A model generated the notes under the pieces. It was given only the letters and a program-made list of their open reading frames with translations, made no database searches and had not been told where the DNA came from. From the NCBI GenBank assembly GCA_037957365.1, contig JARHVA010000348.1:4252501-4316500 (forward strand): a stretch of 64,000 nt of DNA, in the 5' to 3' direction. Positions 36,008 to 48,679 of this stretch are shown in pieces (the stretch's first letter is position 1; the number at the start of each line of letters is the position of its first letter). A program made the position numbers and the translations under genes. This DNA comes from Torreya grandis. Taxonomy: Eukaryota; Streptophyta; Pinopsida; Cupressales; Taxaceae.

Positions 36008-37796
36008 TGTTAAGGACCTCCTTGAAAAAAATCAAACAAAAAACGTGAAAACTGAACAAATTACTGAGTGAACTAAAAAATATTTGTAAACCTTGCTTAG
36101 ATTCTAATATCTCAAGCCTCTTTGAGGGGGAAACCTCCTTGAGAGTAAATATCTAATTACAAACTATAGATGATGTTTTTAATTCCTTACAATATCAATA
36201 TATAGGCATTGCATAACTAACATTCTTACAACCCTAACCCTAATACTCAGGGGTAAGCCTTACACAAGCACCTAAGTTAATTTCTAACTATTCTTATTAG
36301 TCAAGGGTCATCCTTACATAAAAAAGGGGGACCAATCTAATTAAATAATTAAGACTATTACAAAGTAAAAATAATAATAGATGGTTAGGACTTCAGAGCC
36401 ATAACATGGAAATGGGTTTATTATTGGTCTTTATTTTAATGACCATAATTTATGGTGGTCCCCCAGTATGTCTAGTCTTTGCATTCCACTTGCTAAAACA
36501 CTAGGGATAAAAACCCTTGGACTTTTATAAAAAGGAATCTCTACGGTTAGAGTTCTTTTCTCTTTTATAAATTGGATTGCTTGACGTACTCTTTAGAGGA
36601 TATATAAGTTTTTAGATTTTGATATGCCTTCTATTCTTCATATTTAGGATCTTATTCTAGATTTTATGATGCATAAACTTGGTTTACAGCTTCAGCTACC
36701 TGATGGAAAGACTAGCATAAATTGGATTCCTTGGAAGACTCTTTATAGGAAATATAAGCTTTTAGCTTATGATATGTTTTCCATTTTGAGCATTTATGAT
36801 CTTAATCTAGATGTTATTGTGAACCATGATTACAAGGGGGGTTATTTTCCTCATTAGTATTTAAAATATAAACAAATCATGAAACATAACACCACAAGCA
36901 TGGTACCTCAATTTTGGTCAAGGTCATGAAGCAAAGAACAAACAAGAATCATAAACAAGACAAGTTATACCTTCCCCATGGACTCTCATTCAAAATTGGC
37001 TCACATACTTGATTATGCCTAGATATAGAGCTTGAAGTCTTTAGCAATGTTATTGAGTAAAAGATTCCAACATCTCTCCAAACACTATTGAAATGGTTTG
37101 TGAATGAATTGGAATAATAGGTGAATCTTTTAGAAGGAATTATGCATAGTTTATTTGCACTAAAAAGCTTGTTGAAAGAGTGTGATGGCCTTGGTATTTA
37201 TAGGTTTTGTAGATTAATTATGTCCTTATGATCAAGATCAATATGTGTGGCTACAAATGGATTTATTTTTTGAAGAAAATGCATCGATTATATTGAAAAG
37301 AGGTTACCTTAATGAGGCATGGTTTGCCTTAATTAAAATATTTGTTTTCATTAATGCCTAGTGCATGATAACTTTTTAATGATGTCATGATGACATCTTA
37401 ATTCATATTTTTGTTGAATTTTGAATATTACATAAATAGATAATTAGCTTATTTGCATGTATTTTTTGTATAGCAATTGATTTAATTTACTTAGGTAGTT
37501 AATCCTGATCAGATTTTAGGTCCTTTATGCAATGTTGAAATTTGAATATTTCACTTCAGTTAATTGCCCAAAATGTTGCCTATAAAGTGGTAATTTGATT
37601 CTTTTTGAATTAAATGAAGTTGGCAGTTGGCTAAATTGCCATGCCCAATTAGAATTGCATCAGTACCTTTCAAAAATTATGCATTATGTTTGTGGATGAA
37701 CATTTCAATCGTGTTTGGTCTAGTTTGTGCATTATTGTGGGAAGTCATTCTGACTTGTTATTTTGACATGATAGTGGTAGAAATTAGATGTCTACA
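36008..37796 (-). repeat. Candidate LTR on the minus strand
   Basis: Reads TGTAGACATC at its start (37,796) and CCTTAACA at its end (36,008) on the minus strand. A TATA-like box (CCTATATATTG) is at about 36,197-36,206. On the left a weak PBS-like sequence fits a 5' LTR for the gag at 34,240-34,900. On the right a purine tract (AAAATAGGGGTGAAA, 37,797-37,811) fits a 3' LTR. No partner copy is in the window, so the call rests on termini and context only. Confidence 0.4.
36567..36820. repeat. Diverged tandem duplication, 150-bp period
   Basis: Units of about 100 bp begin ATAAATTGGATT at 36,567 and 36,717 and both contain CTTAT/TCTAGAT-rich matching ends, with roughly one base in five different. 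A 63-codon frame (36,666-36,857) covers the second unit but shows no known domain. Confidence 0.7.
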
Positions 37797-37811
37797 TTTC
37801 ACCCCTATTTT

Positions 37812-39276
37812 AAAGGGTGTGGTGAGACATTCAGATGAAATAATAGCTTTTCAAAGAATAAAAAGGTCACTTAAAATGATCACAATTAGAAGAAATGATT
37901 TTGCTCCCACTTTTGTTAAATTTATTTGATTTATAGAAAAATGAGCTCACAAAAATACCCCAAATAGTGTTTGGGAGGCCCATGATGCCCCCTCGAGGGT
38001 AGGGCAAAAATAATAATTTGGATAGATGGGCCCTTGAATAGAAGAAAATGACATATGTTTCAGTAGAAATAGTTGAAAATGGATTAATTAGAAAAAAATA
38101 AGATTAAAAAAGGATAAATGAGGCAAAAATAAACCTCCTAGGAAGAAGGGGGAAATTAAAAATTTGGGATATAAAATAACCCCTTAGGGTGAAATTTATT
38201 CATTTTTACCCTCACCCTATAGATATCTAGAGCTTTGGTTTTGTGTACAAGAGAGGTGAATAAAATGGCTCAGTTCCCCCGCCACAGGTATCTTAGTGAG
38301 AGCATGTGAGAGTACCAATGATTAGCATGGAGTGAGGCATCAATAAGTACAATTTTTCTAGTCAATTTTATCATTTAATGCATTTATTATGGCTTAGAAA
38401 ACCATGAAATAGTGACCTCACCATTGTTAAAAAGATAAAAATGGAAATATTACCCATGAAAATAAAGATATCGTCAGCTAAATGGTGAGGTCATGGCCAA
38501 TATAGTGATATCACCATAATTATCAAAAAACATCAAAATAGTGATTTTTCCCTTTTGATCAGAAAGTGCTTAAATTGGAGAGATTACCCGAGGATCGGTA
38601 AAAATGTGTATTTTCTTGTAAAACATAAATAACAAACTCGTATATATTAGGGATGTCATCCTACCAATCAATATGAATGACTTGCAAAATATCAAGAACA
38701 CAAACTAGTGAGTAAAAATAGCAAAAATGGCCTATTTAATAGTAGGAATACTCTGTTAGATGGATGATTTACTGAGAAAACATCGAGATTGCCCAAAGGT
38801 GAACTTAGATAAATTTTGAAGAAGAAAAATCTAAGTAGGCTAAAAATGGAAATACTAAGTAGAAGAAAGTGGTAATGTGGTTCAGCTAGGAGAAAATATG
38901 TAGATGTAAGAAATTTATTTGGATATGCCTTGTGATATGCAAGAGTAGGTGGAGGTGGTGATGATGCACGAGCGACCATCACGAGTGTTACATCATCTTG
39001 GATTCATGATCGAGGACTTGGCAGCCTTTTTGGAGACAGTAGATCTACTACATGTGGCATGAATATCAATCATTTTAATAGGGCCTATTTGTTAGTGTAG
39101 TAGAGTATTCATATTTTGAGACATTGACCTTCCATCTTCTAACAGGTGAATCCACTATGATGCTAAAGGACATCTAGAGGATTTTATGATTGTTGATTTG
39201 GGATAATAGATCCAATGGATGTGATAGGGTAATCTAGCCATGCTGGAGGACCTACTTGGTGTGATAAACATTGTGA
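37812..39276. other. Stretch with no recognised gene
   Basis: AT-rich with a short GC-richer patch at 37,975-38,000 (CCCCCTCGAGGGTAGGGC). A 96-codon minus-strand frame at 38,692-38,982 is Pro/Leu/Phe-rich and resembles no family. Confidence 0.5.
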
Positions 39277-41458
39277 TTTGTAACAACCCCATTGGGTCAG
39301 ACATAAAAATAAATGATTTTTTTTTTAATTGAAAACATATACCAAAGTTAGATTACACCACAAGAATCTATAGAGATCATATGAAATACTCAATGCGTGA
39401 TAAAAGTGAACAAGTTTACGACATCACATATTTTGATCTATAATATCATGAGAACACATCAAATTACAAATATAGAATGTAAATATATTAACTCAACTAC
39501 AACTGGTATAAGTCTACAACCACCATTGTCAATATACAAAATATGTAATTACAACTTTTCATGAAAATATTTAATAATAAGCACAATATAATATAATGTA
39601 CATATAAGATACATGGATCCCCCAGATCATAGTTCTCGAACTCAAGTATTTGTGGAAATCTCAAGTGTCATCTCAATAAGTAGTAATAATGTGAGGAGGG
39701 AGAGCATCATCTGAGCACTTTTCTAAACCAACCATAGACCAACAATCCCCCACACTAATCCTATAATAAAATAGCCCTTCCTTCATAGATGAGTAGATAA
39801 TGACTGTGTGATAATCCAGAGAGACAAGCAAGTACCCATGTGCTATATGATTTCTAAACTAAACATGTAATGTATCATAGAAGACTGTTCTATTACAAGA
39901 TATTGCATAAACATGTAAATCATACTCATGAAATGATAATGTCTCACTAAACACACTTTGACCCAAAGTTCTACAAATAATAAATAATAACGATCTATAG
40001 ATCAATCAAATTCATACACACCACTTGATCAGACTACCTTCATCTATCATTGTGTTACCAGTAAGCTAGTGAAGTCCGTCTCACTCCTTAATCTACATCA
40101 GCAATGCAAATTGGTCAAATACAATTCAACCATAGGATTCATTTAATTCATATCCTACTAGCAAACACATCATATAACATGCTAAACATATGAGTAACCA
40201 AATCATACATTTATTCCATCAAATGTATGATTGAATCTTATATTATTTTCTATTCTATACTAGAAATAGTGACTACAATTTATACCACCCAGGTAAATAC
40301 ATATTTAACTGTATATTTTCACTACCATAATTAGTTTTCAAACATACTACTCCCTATGATAACCCATATTACCGTAGTCTAGTATTTTATGACATAACGA
40401 ATAGTTTTTCCACAATCAGACATACAAAGTAGTCTTAAAAACATGGAAATATAAGCTTCTATTCAAGTAACTAGATATAACAAAGTAAGACACAGTTCCC
40501 ATCAAACACAAAAATATACTATCTTAGCATATGTTACACTCTCAAATATTATTTGCACACATACACAAAGTCTTACCAATTGTTACAAAACATGCCATTT
40601 ACAATAATAACCAACATGCATACAATAAATCAATTAAACATAGATGTGAGTCTAGATATAACAATTATAGTATGTACTATCTCGGTATAACATGCATTTA
40701 TATTGTAGTACTTTATGATATCCCATACTATGATAGTTCACAATGCCATAAATATACATAACCAAACTTGTACTTTCAAGAATCAAATGACCCACATACA
40801 TAATACAAGTAAGCATGAGATTATACCACACGAGTATATTCTAAGTTTAAACTACATACCAACATTCAAACAACATAAATTATAAGCATGCATCATAATG
40901 CACCATTATATGCTAGATATAACCAAGTTTCTATATATATTAACACTCTTATAACTTGTACTACACACAAGTATTCAATACTAATTACATACAACTAACA
41001 ATCAACCTTGTTATTAGTAGTGAGTCAGACAACACATAAACCCATTATGATCTTTCATTATAACGACTCATTTCACTTCTAAGAGACTATTCCAAAGGGT
41101 TATAGTTTTTTATTTTCAATAAACTTAATGACTTACTCTAGCCATCTATTCAACTATAGGTATAATCCCTATATAGGAGTACATGTACATCATAAACTGA
41201 CACCGCATGAAGTATTCTAATGCTATACAAAAACTAACCCAGTGTTCACTTATGTGTTTTAACCAAGAATATTTCATACACTTAACTGTGTTTAACTGAA
41301 CATGACCTTACACTAGGTTAGAAACTTATGTTCATGTTGACATAGTTTCACCATTCCTGAGGTCCCGTGACCAAATGTTTTTTTATATTTGTCAACTTAG
41401 AGGTATACAACCTAATATACCTAATGTACATTAACTCATGCAATGACTCCTAAATCCT

Positions 41459-41462
<4 letters not shown>

Positions 41463-41537
<75 letters not shown>
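41463..41537. repeat. (TG)n microsatellite, 75 bp
   Basis: Uninterrupted TG dinucleotides. Open frames across it are artefacts. Confidence 0.98.
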
Positions 41538-41538
<1 letters not shown>

Positions 41539-41901
41539 CAACAAGAATACACTCTGATGAATATAGACATATACACCTATAATTCCTATTTAGCATATCA
41601 TAGCTCATTTTATTTTAACATTCACATTTAGTTCTCAACTAACATAGAATAAGTGACACGTACCTATCATAATGAAGACTCATTGATTTTTCTACCCTTC
41701 CTGTACCTCATTAAGGGTTAAACAACTTAGTGAGAATCATTTTTCATTAAAAAGATTGGCTAAGTTCCAAATTAGTCCATATTTTTTTATGTTAAGAGTT
41801 TTTTGGACATAGCCTGTATGTCCTATAAATCTCAACCATATTTTTGCATATACATTTGCCTTATTACTTTGATTCATATGTATTTCCACTATTATATTTA
41901 T

Positions 41902-41915
41902 ACACACACACACAG

Positions 41916-41975
<60 letters not shown>
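41902..41975. repeat. (AC)n then (TG)n microsatellite
   Basis: AC run at 41,902-41,914, four bases, then a TG run at 41,919-41,975. The two blocks are complementary. Confidence 0.97.
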
Positions 41976-41977
<2 letters not shown>

Positions 41978-42306
41978 TTTAAACACTTTTTGTGTTTAAT
42001 ATTTACTCAAGCATCTTACTTAAAACATTCTCTTGCCTTTTTAAACCCACTTCACAAACTTCGCTGTGGTATGGCGACGCACACCAACTATGACAATGTT
42101 TAAATTAAATAAACTATAGATGAACAAGTTATAGAATTCACCTATCATTTTTTTGTTTACATAACGAACAACAACACCTTTTCTGAGGGCAGTAACTTAA
42201 ATAAGATAAAACATGGGCAAAGAAGGAATAATAAGCCAATGCTACAAGAAACAATATTCTCAACATACCCTGATATGAAGCAAACTCAATAATTTTATGT
42301 TTGTTG

Positions 42307-42328
42307 ATATATATATATATATATATAT
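42307..42328. repeat. (AT)n microsatellite
   Basis: About eleven AT units. Confidence 0.95.
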
Positions 42329-44149
42329 TAAGTTGTATAAAACAACAGACTAAATATCCACATGAATGCCTTTTTCAAGATAGTGATTCAATTAATTACC
42401 GCAGGCTAGAAATTAATTACAGGTCGATGTCAAAAGACCTTGCAATTTAAGTATATGGTAAAACAAAAGGTTTTAATAGGTTGAAAAACATGTAAATTGA
42501 CTTCAATCATTATAAATAATACTTTGGGGAACTGCATATATGAAGTGACCCTGGTAGCAACATCTGTGTCTCAGAGATTTAACTAATGACTTAATTTAAT
42601 ATCAAAGGCTGCTCATATTCAAGAATCTACTCTAATCAATAGATTCAAATAAATATAGTGATGCATAAGAAATTTATTTAATGATGAGTTGGATTTATGA
42701 ATTAAAAACTACAGTGACTTGTTTGTAGCACTCATAAATGAATAAGAAGTTATAATTTATACTCTAGCACACTAGAAGTACAATGATTCATTTCAATAAT
42801 AATATTCTAATTAAAAGATTATAGCGACATCCTTTTAATATCTTCCATTTTTCTTCTTCTGTAGTTTGGTCTCATATACCAAATTAACAGAGATGCCTAC
42901 CCTCAATACAACACCTCTTAAAGGCACATGCTATGGAAAGTGGAAGTATACAGTGATTCAACATAAGTACCCTGTTTCTTTCTCTATCATGATCAGAGAG
43001 TCAAAAATCTAACTGCTGGAAAAATACAATGATTCATTTTAACAAATCCACAGTTCTCATTATAAATCCATGACTTTAAATCAGTTTGACTATTATCTAT
43101 GACATGTATATCCAAGACTTTTTTTATATCCAGACACTGATTGGTAGGAAGACAACTAGTTATTACTTTTAAACTGACTATTTTTACAACTCAACAACTT
43201 CCAATTTCACTACATACTTATAAATACATTCAAATTTTTTTATAAATATATATTCTTGTATAATTCTTAATTATATACCCCCTACGATGCTCTAGATTTT
43301 AAATTTAGAATAACAATGATGAAGGTGACTCTCACACTAAGCAAATTCCACATTTTTGATATATTATTCCGTCAAAAGATTATACAACTACTAAATATTA
43401 TATCCATTATGGTGTACTTTTTTTTTTGAAAGTATATTTTAGTTTTACTTAATACCTAGTTTTAAACTCGTGGCTATTATAAACTTATTGTCGTATACAA
43501 AGCTCAAAATTTAATTTACATAATTTACCCAGATTATTCCCAAAAATTGAATGCACTGCCTACCTCTCAGTTGCTAGTTTAAATTTGCTCTGAAGAATTA
43601 TTTCTTTTCATTTCTCACTTTTCATCCTCCATGCTCTTCATATCTTCTCTGATATGCCCCCTTTCATATTCTATGCCCCCAATAAAAAGGGTGTTGCTTG
43701 CATATATATATAAACTTTTTTTTCATTATTTATTTTTCCTATATCTAGACTTTACAACCTTTTTTATTCTTTATTGCCTTTTTCTTTTCTTTTCTTCTCA
43801 TGGCAAATTCTATTTTTATTTATTTCTCTTTTTTTTCTACTTTCCTGTTAAAACATACTTTCCAATTATTTTTATACATTTTAACATTGATTAAAAAGAT
43901 TTAAAAAATAACTAATTTATTTAGTACCTCTAATGCCATGACAAATAAATCAATAAATCCAAATTAATTGATCTATACTAATCTTCAAAACATTAATGGT
44001 CGTAAATGAAATCACACGAAATAAAACCACCCAGCATAAACCTGGACTAACATGCAAGAAAATTCCAAAAAACCCATGAAATATACTAACAAACCAAGTA
44101 TAAATGACTATCTAATACAAACAATATTAAACACACTTTGCTAATGATT

Positions 44150-44560
44150 CAATTACGCATCTAATCATGTGTTGGCTAATGTGGTGTGTATAATGTACTA
44201 GCCATTTTCTCTATCATCATTTGACATCATGATCTACATCACCCTCTCCAATGATGTTCTCCCTCCATCACACTCTGAGGGATGGGTTCTCCTGTGTCAT
44301 CCTCACAACAAAGCAAGTAGTTAGACCATAACAGTGATAATATACATTCATCATAAAATATAGCTAGAATGACAAATCAACATGATCATAAATTAAACAT
44401 TAACTTACAACTAACTCATATTAGTGTGATCATGTAAACTAAGTAGTATCCTACTTCCCCATATCAACATATATCTCATAGCTTAATTAAAAAAATAGCC
44501 AAATCTAAATTTTTCAACTATAGATATCCATAGATAATCTAGCAAGTTTGCATGGCAAGG
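44150..44560. other. Stretch with no recognised gene
   Basis: AT-rich; no motif, repeat or frame I can support. Confidence 0.5.
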
Positions 44561-45420
44561 AAATCAGGATGTAAAGCAATCAAAGGTTGGGTTAGTGATA
44601 TTGATGCCTTAGAGGATCTAGCATTTCCTCCAAATGTTATCTTAGAAGCATAAATAATGACAATAAGATAGGTTCAGGTATTATTACTTCTACCACCAAC
44701 ACAAGAATAAGTGCCCAATGAGGTAGTGATTTTGGTGGCTCTTGTCAGCAGCCTCTCACTGCCTAACAAGAGTAGGTAGTTATTTTAGAGTGGCTTGATA
44801 AGAGTGATACAAGATATGTTTGACTTGTGCACTTGATTTTCATAGGGTCCTATGGTATTGACATAGTTATATCATGATTTACATATGATTGCTTATCAGG
44901 GGGTCAAAACATTGGGCAAAATACATTGATATAGGTGTGGGCCTAGGAGCACATTCTGATAAAGCAGCCAATCAATCAAAAGATGTAACAAGGATCTCAA
45001 GACCCATTAACATTTAGTTGGTACCAAACAAGAGCTACCCTACGAGGCCACAGGGGAGATTTATATTTATATTGAAAGGTCATAAATAAGATGGTGGATG
45101 ATGACTTCCTTTGGCATCCTTATATGACCATTCAGTTTGGTTGGTTAGAGGATGGGTATGTCACCTAATTTATGATCACACCATGTTATATCATTAGTCA
45201 TCATGATTTTATAATAAAGTGATATAGGTTAGATCGAGTCCAAAGATATTTTGGTTTTCAATAAGATAATCCTAAGGGTTCATATTTTTTAACTCATAAC
45301 CTAAGAGTTGAGATAGTGGGGGCCACATGTTCCAAGAGTAGAGGTGATCAAAAGTTACTTAGTAGTCTAGCTAGTAGTTTGGGATTATGCAAGTAGTATT
45401 GTAGATGTTGGTGTTAAAAA
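44560..45420 (+). pseudogene. Plant mobile domain-like (PMD) pseudogene
   Basis: A stop-interrupted plus-strand reading resembles the plant mobile domain, found in transposon proteins and in MAIN-like host proteins. The best part is 45,085-45,285: DDDFLWHPYMTIQFGWLEDG, then CYIISHHDFIIKWYRLDRVQ and RYFGFQ. This follows the domain's pattern of W.PY, a hydrophobic stretch, IxxxH..DRVxRQFGxxQ. An upstream segment with ALVSSLSLP fits less well. In-frame stops are frequent. No exon structure or transposase was found nearby, so I read it as an old transposon-borne copy. It could also be an unrelated retroelement ORF. Confidence 0.5.
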
Positions 45421-46600
45421 TGCTTACATAACATGGTACATAATTTTTAATCCCATACACTTGACATGACCCCAACCTCAGCAACTAGCACAACACTAGA
45501 GGAGGTTGAGATAGAGGTTGGGTTTGGTATAGGGACTACCATATGACTAGACACCACGATAGGGACAAGCATAGGGATATGGAAAAATATAGGTTGTGCC
45601 ATAGGTATAGGCATAGTTATAAGTATAGGGATAGGTTGGGCCATATTTCACCCCTCATCAATTTGTATAGGTTCTCATATAGTAGATTGCACAGTAAGTA
45701 ATGGGGATCATTGTGTAGCATGTGGTACACCAAGTTTTATCGTTCTTAGATGAATAGTTTACACCATTAGTTATATATTCAAGATCAAAGATGGAGGATA
45801 ACCAGGGTGGTAGTGCAGATGGGGGAAAAGGCCCTCCTCAAGATATCAAGATGATTGAGGTAGTAGGTGGTGGTTTTGGGCATGGTCAAAATTAGGTAGG
45901 AACCTTAAGGATAGGTAAATCAGTAGAGGACCAGGCCCTTATAAAAAAGATACAGAGAGATATTATTATTAGGATAGTAGAGATTATCAATCTTGAGAAG
46001 GATATTATAGGATTATGGGTTGAGTTGGCCACTGCTCATGGGGAGACCACGAGGCTATAGGTTATTATTATAACCTAGGACATAAAGATTATAGCATTGA
46101 GAGGGCAATTGGCCTAGATAATGAGTGTTCATGGATAACTGATGATGTAGGATGTTGATCTTGTGATAATCATTAGTGAGTGAGACATGGCACACTATGA
46201 TTGAGATAGAGCTCAGATTGATGTTTAGAGGTTTTTCGGGGAGATAGATGAGGCACAACAAATTATGTCAAATCAGGGTATGGTAAGATCATTAGTTGAG
46301 GTAATCCAAGATAAGGATGACACCCTACAGGCCAAAGATGATGCCCTACTTGTAAAGGATAAGGTTACATGCCATTAGATCTTATATGATTCAATTGTAC
46401 CAACATAACGTAGGGCTCTATCTTACATGAAGTATACATGCAGCCAAAGGACCTATTGAACCTCAAGATCATGCTATACTATGGCTTCAAAGAGATCAAT
46501 AACCCAGTCAATTCCATAATGAAGAGCTATGGGACCACCAACACCACATCTACTAGCATCAAGCACAATGCATAGTTTTAACTAGAGTCTTCCTAGGGAT
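45420..46600 (+). pseudogene. Downstream part of the PMD-like ORF: Gly/Ile repeats and coiled coil
   Basis: The same direction continues with a low-complexity stretch at 45,500-45,645 (GATAGGGACAAGCATAGGG-type repeats; reading GIGTTI, GTSIGI, GIGIVISIGIG). A likely coiled coil follows at 45,925-46,110 (DQALIKKIQRDIIIRIVEII then NLEKDIIGLWVELATAHGET) and a second at 46,230-46,370 (FFGEIDEAQQIM, DKDDTLQAKDDALL). This arrangement suggests one long protein with a coiled-coil tail. No family was recognised for the tail. Confidence 0.45.
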
Positions 46601-48640
46601 AGATAGAGCTAGAGCTGATATTTAGGGTTATAGTTCCATATTTTTGTTATGTATGAGATGTATATACTCTCATAATGTATAAAATTTTAATTTTGAAATA
46701 TATATGACATTCATGTATATTCATTGATATTGTACATGGACTTTGATATTATTTTATTATACATGATGTGACTGTTGGTTCTTTTGAGATGTTAGACGTA
46801 GATTTGTTGAGTAGATTATTGATGTTTATTTGTTTTCCATGATTATGTTATCTTTTTTACTAGTTCATTTTGCACTATGTGTTTATCTCATGTATGTGAT
46901 TTGTGTTATGACTAGATGGTATATGCTTATTTAGGAGATGCACTTCTTTAATTATCATATAGATAGCCATGTTTGTTTCAATTTTGGTCATGTGATGTGA
47001 CTATGGGAAATGAAATTACATCTTAATCATGCATTAGATATATAGATTGTGCTTGGAAAGATGTTTTTCAATGTAACATTGCTATATAAGACTTAAGCAT
47101 TTGGTTTTTAATTTTTTGAATGAGAATATGCATTATAAGGATAAATAACCTATGATAACATTGTATGTCAATTTGTAGGTACTAATTCAAATGCAAATAT
47201 TTATAACTTAAAATCATGATATAGAACATCAAGACCTAAGTGTAAGATATAATGCATTTGAACAAAAGATAGACCAAAAAACAATTTAAATACAGGTGTA
47301 AACAACTTAAAATCAAGATATAAAATATCAATATTTAGGTGTAAAACAAGCTACATTTAAACAAAAATAAAAAATAATTAAAAAAAAATTTAAACCAAAC
47401 AAACAACCAATCAAATAAGTAAAACACACAAAAACACAATGCAAGAAGATAAGACTAAACTAAGTCATCAACAACTGTACATGTGTGACTAGTAATGCTA
47501 GGACAATCTACCCCCAAGTCAAAGGAACAATGGATAGACCAAAGTTATGATTAGGCTCAAGAAAGGGGGAATATAAAAAGAAGGAAGGGTTGTTTGAGCT
47601 TCCCCCAAATGTCCCATGCAAATGGACATTGCGTACATATTCCATATGGACCTCAAGCCAAAGTTAGTTCTCTTAGGATTTGAGATAGAAGAGAAGTGAT
47701 GAAAAATAAAGAGATAAATGTTAGTATAGAGGAAAATAGGAAAGGTGTACTCACAAAAAATGGTGACAACTTTGAGAGAATGGTTGCTCACAAAATGACA
47801 AGAGCATAAGATAATGGTTGCTCACAAAATGGCAACAACATAAAATAATGGTTGCTCGCAAAATGGTGAGAGCATAAGATAATGGTTGCTTGTAAATGGG
47901 AATGGAATTGAAAATGAAGAGTGGTCAAGCTAACCCGAGATGCCCCCTGCATCCAAGTGTTGCTTATATAGTCTATTTGGACCGTATGCCAATGCAATTC
48001 TCTCAAAAATGGGAGGATATAATAAAGGAATAATAATGTTAATTAGAAATGATTAGGATCTGAAAAGAGGTTCCCACCCAAAATATTTTATGACTGTACA
48101 TCCCTCATGGAGGTTTTAAGCAAAGTTTTCTCATTTTTTTTATTTTAGGGTTTTTTTAAGTATTTCAATGTTTTTTGGGTTTTGTGGAATAAGGATAGTA
48201 AGGGAATATGCACAAATGTATAGGTAACCATCTTGCAAAGGAAAAAACAAACTTAGGTATAGGCTCAATCGATAACTAAATTGACTACAACAATACTTTA
48301 CCATGAACCAATAATAAAATTTGAGGTAATGGGAAATACCATGCAGTAACAAGATATGAATTAGAGAAGCACACAATGGAGAAATGATATGGGGAGAAGA
48401 AATTAGAAGAAGTCCCAAGAAAATATCAAATAAGTACACATGAGTTGATATTACCCTGATACACTTGTCTAAAAATGAAGTTGTTGATGTTGATTAATTT
48501 GGAGTGCCTTTGGAAATATTTGTTGAATATGTGTGTTACACCTGTTGGTCATAATCAAGATGATGATAGCATTAGGAAATAGGAGGAATAATAAGAATGG
48601 CTCAAATAATGATAAGGGAAATGGTCAAATGTGAAATCGA
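46600..48640. other. No recognised gene; possibly 3' LTR of the Tat-type element
   Basis: AT-rich DNA between the PMD-like ORF and the 3' end of the Tat-type pol. On the minus strand the Tat pol ends near 48,680 and is followed by CACTTGGGGGCA (about 48,638-48,650), a possible purine tract, so an LTR could extend left from about 48,637. No partner LTR is inside the window to prove it. Confidence 0.35.
47779..47898. repeat. 34-bp minisatellite, about 3.5 units
   Basis: Units begin AATGGTTGCTC at 47,779, 47,813, 47,847 and a partial one at 47,881. Units differ by a few bases. Confidence 0.9.
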
Positions 48641-48679
48641 TGCCCCCAAGTGAGGGTTCTCATAAAAAATGGTTCAAAT

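Larger units (their letters stand above)
39277..44150. other. AT-rich region, possible LTR start at 39,277, microsatellites
   Basis: TGTAACAACCCC at 39,277-39,288 resembles the usual start of many plant Ty3/gypsy LTRs. The following 500 bp also have the look of a chromovirus LTR, but no matching end, PBS or partner was found. The rest is AT-rich with no coding signal apart from microsatellites, entered separately. On the minus strand a TATA-like run (TTTATATATATATGCAAG) lies near 43,700-43,720. Confidence 0.35.

Noticed and set aside
41443..42103. Frames with long Cys-Val repeats
   Set aside because: Translation of TG microsatellites.
43631..43894. 87-codon Phe/Leu/Tyr-rich frame that could look like a membrane protein
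   Set aside because: Composed of T-rich low-complexity DNA; no membrane protein family is suggested.
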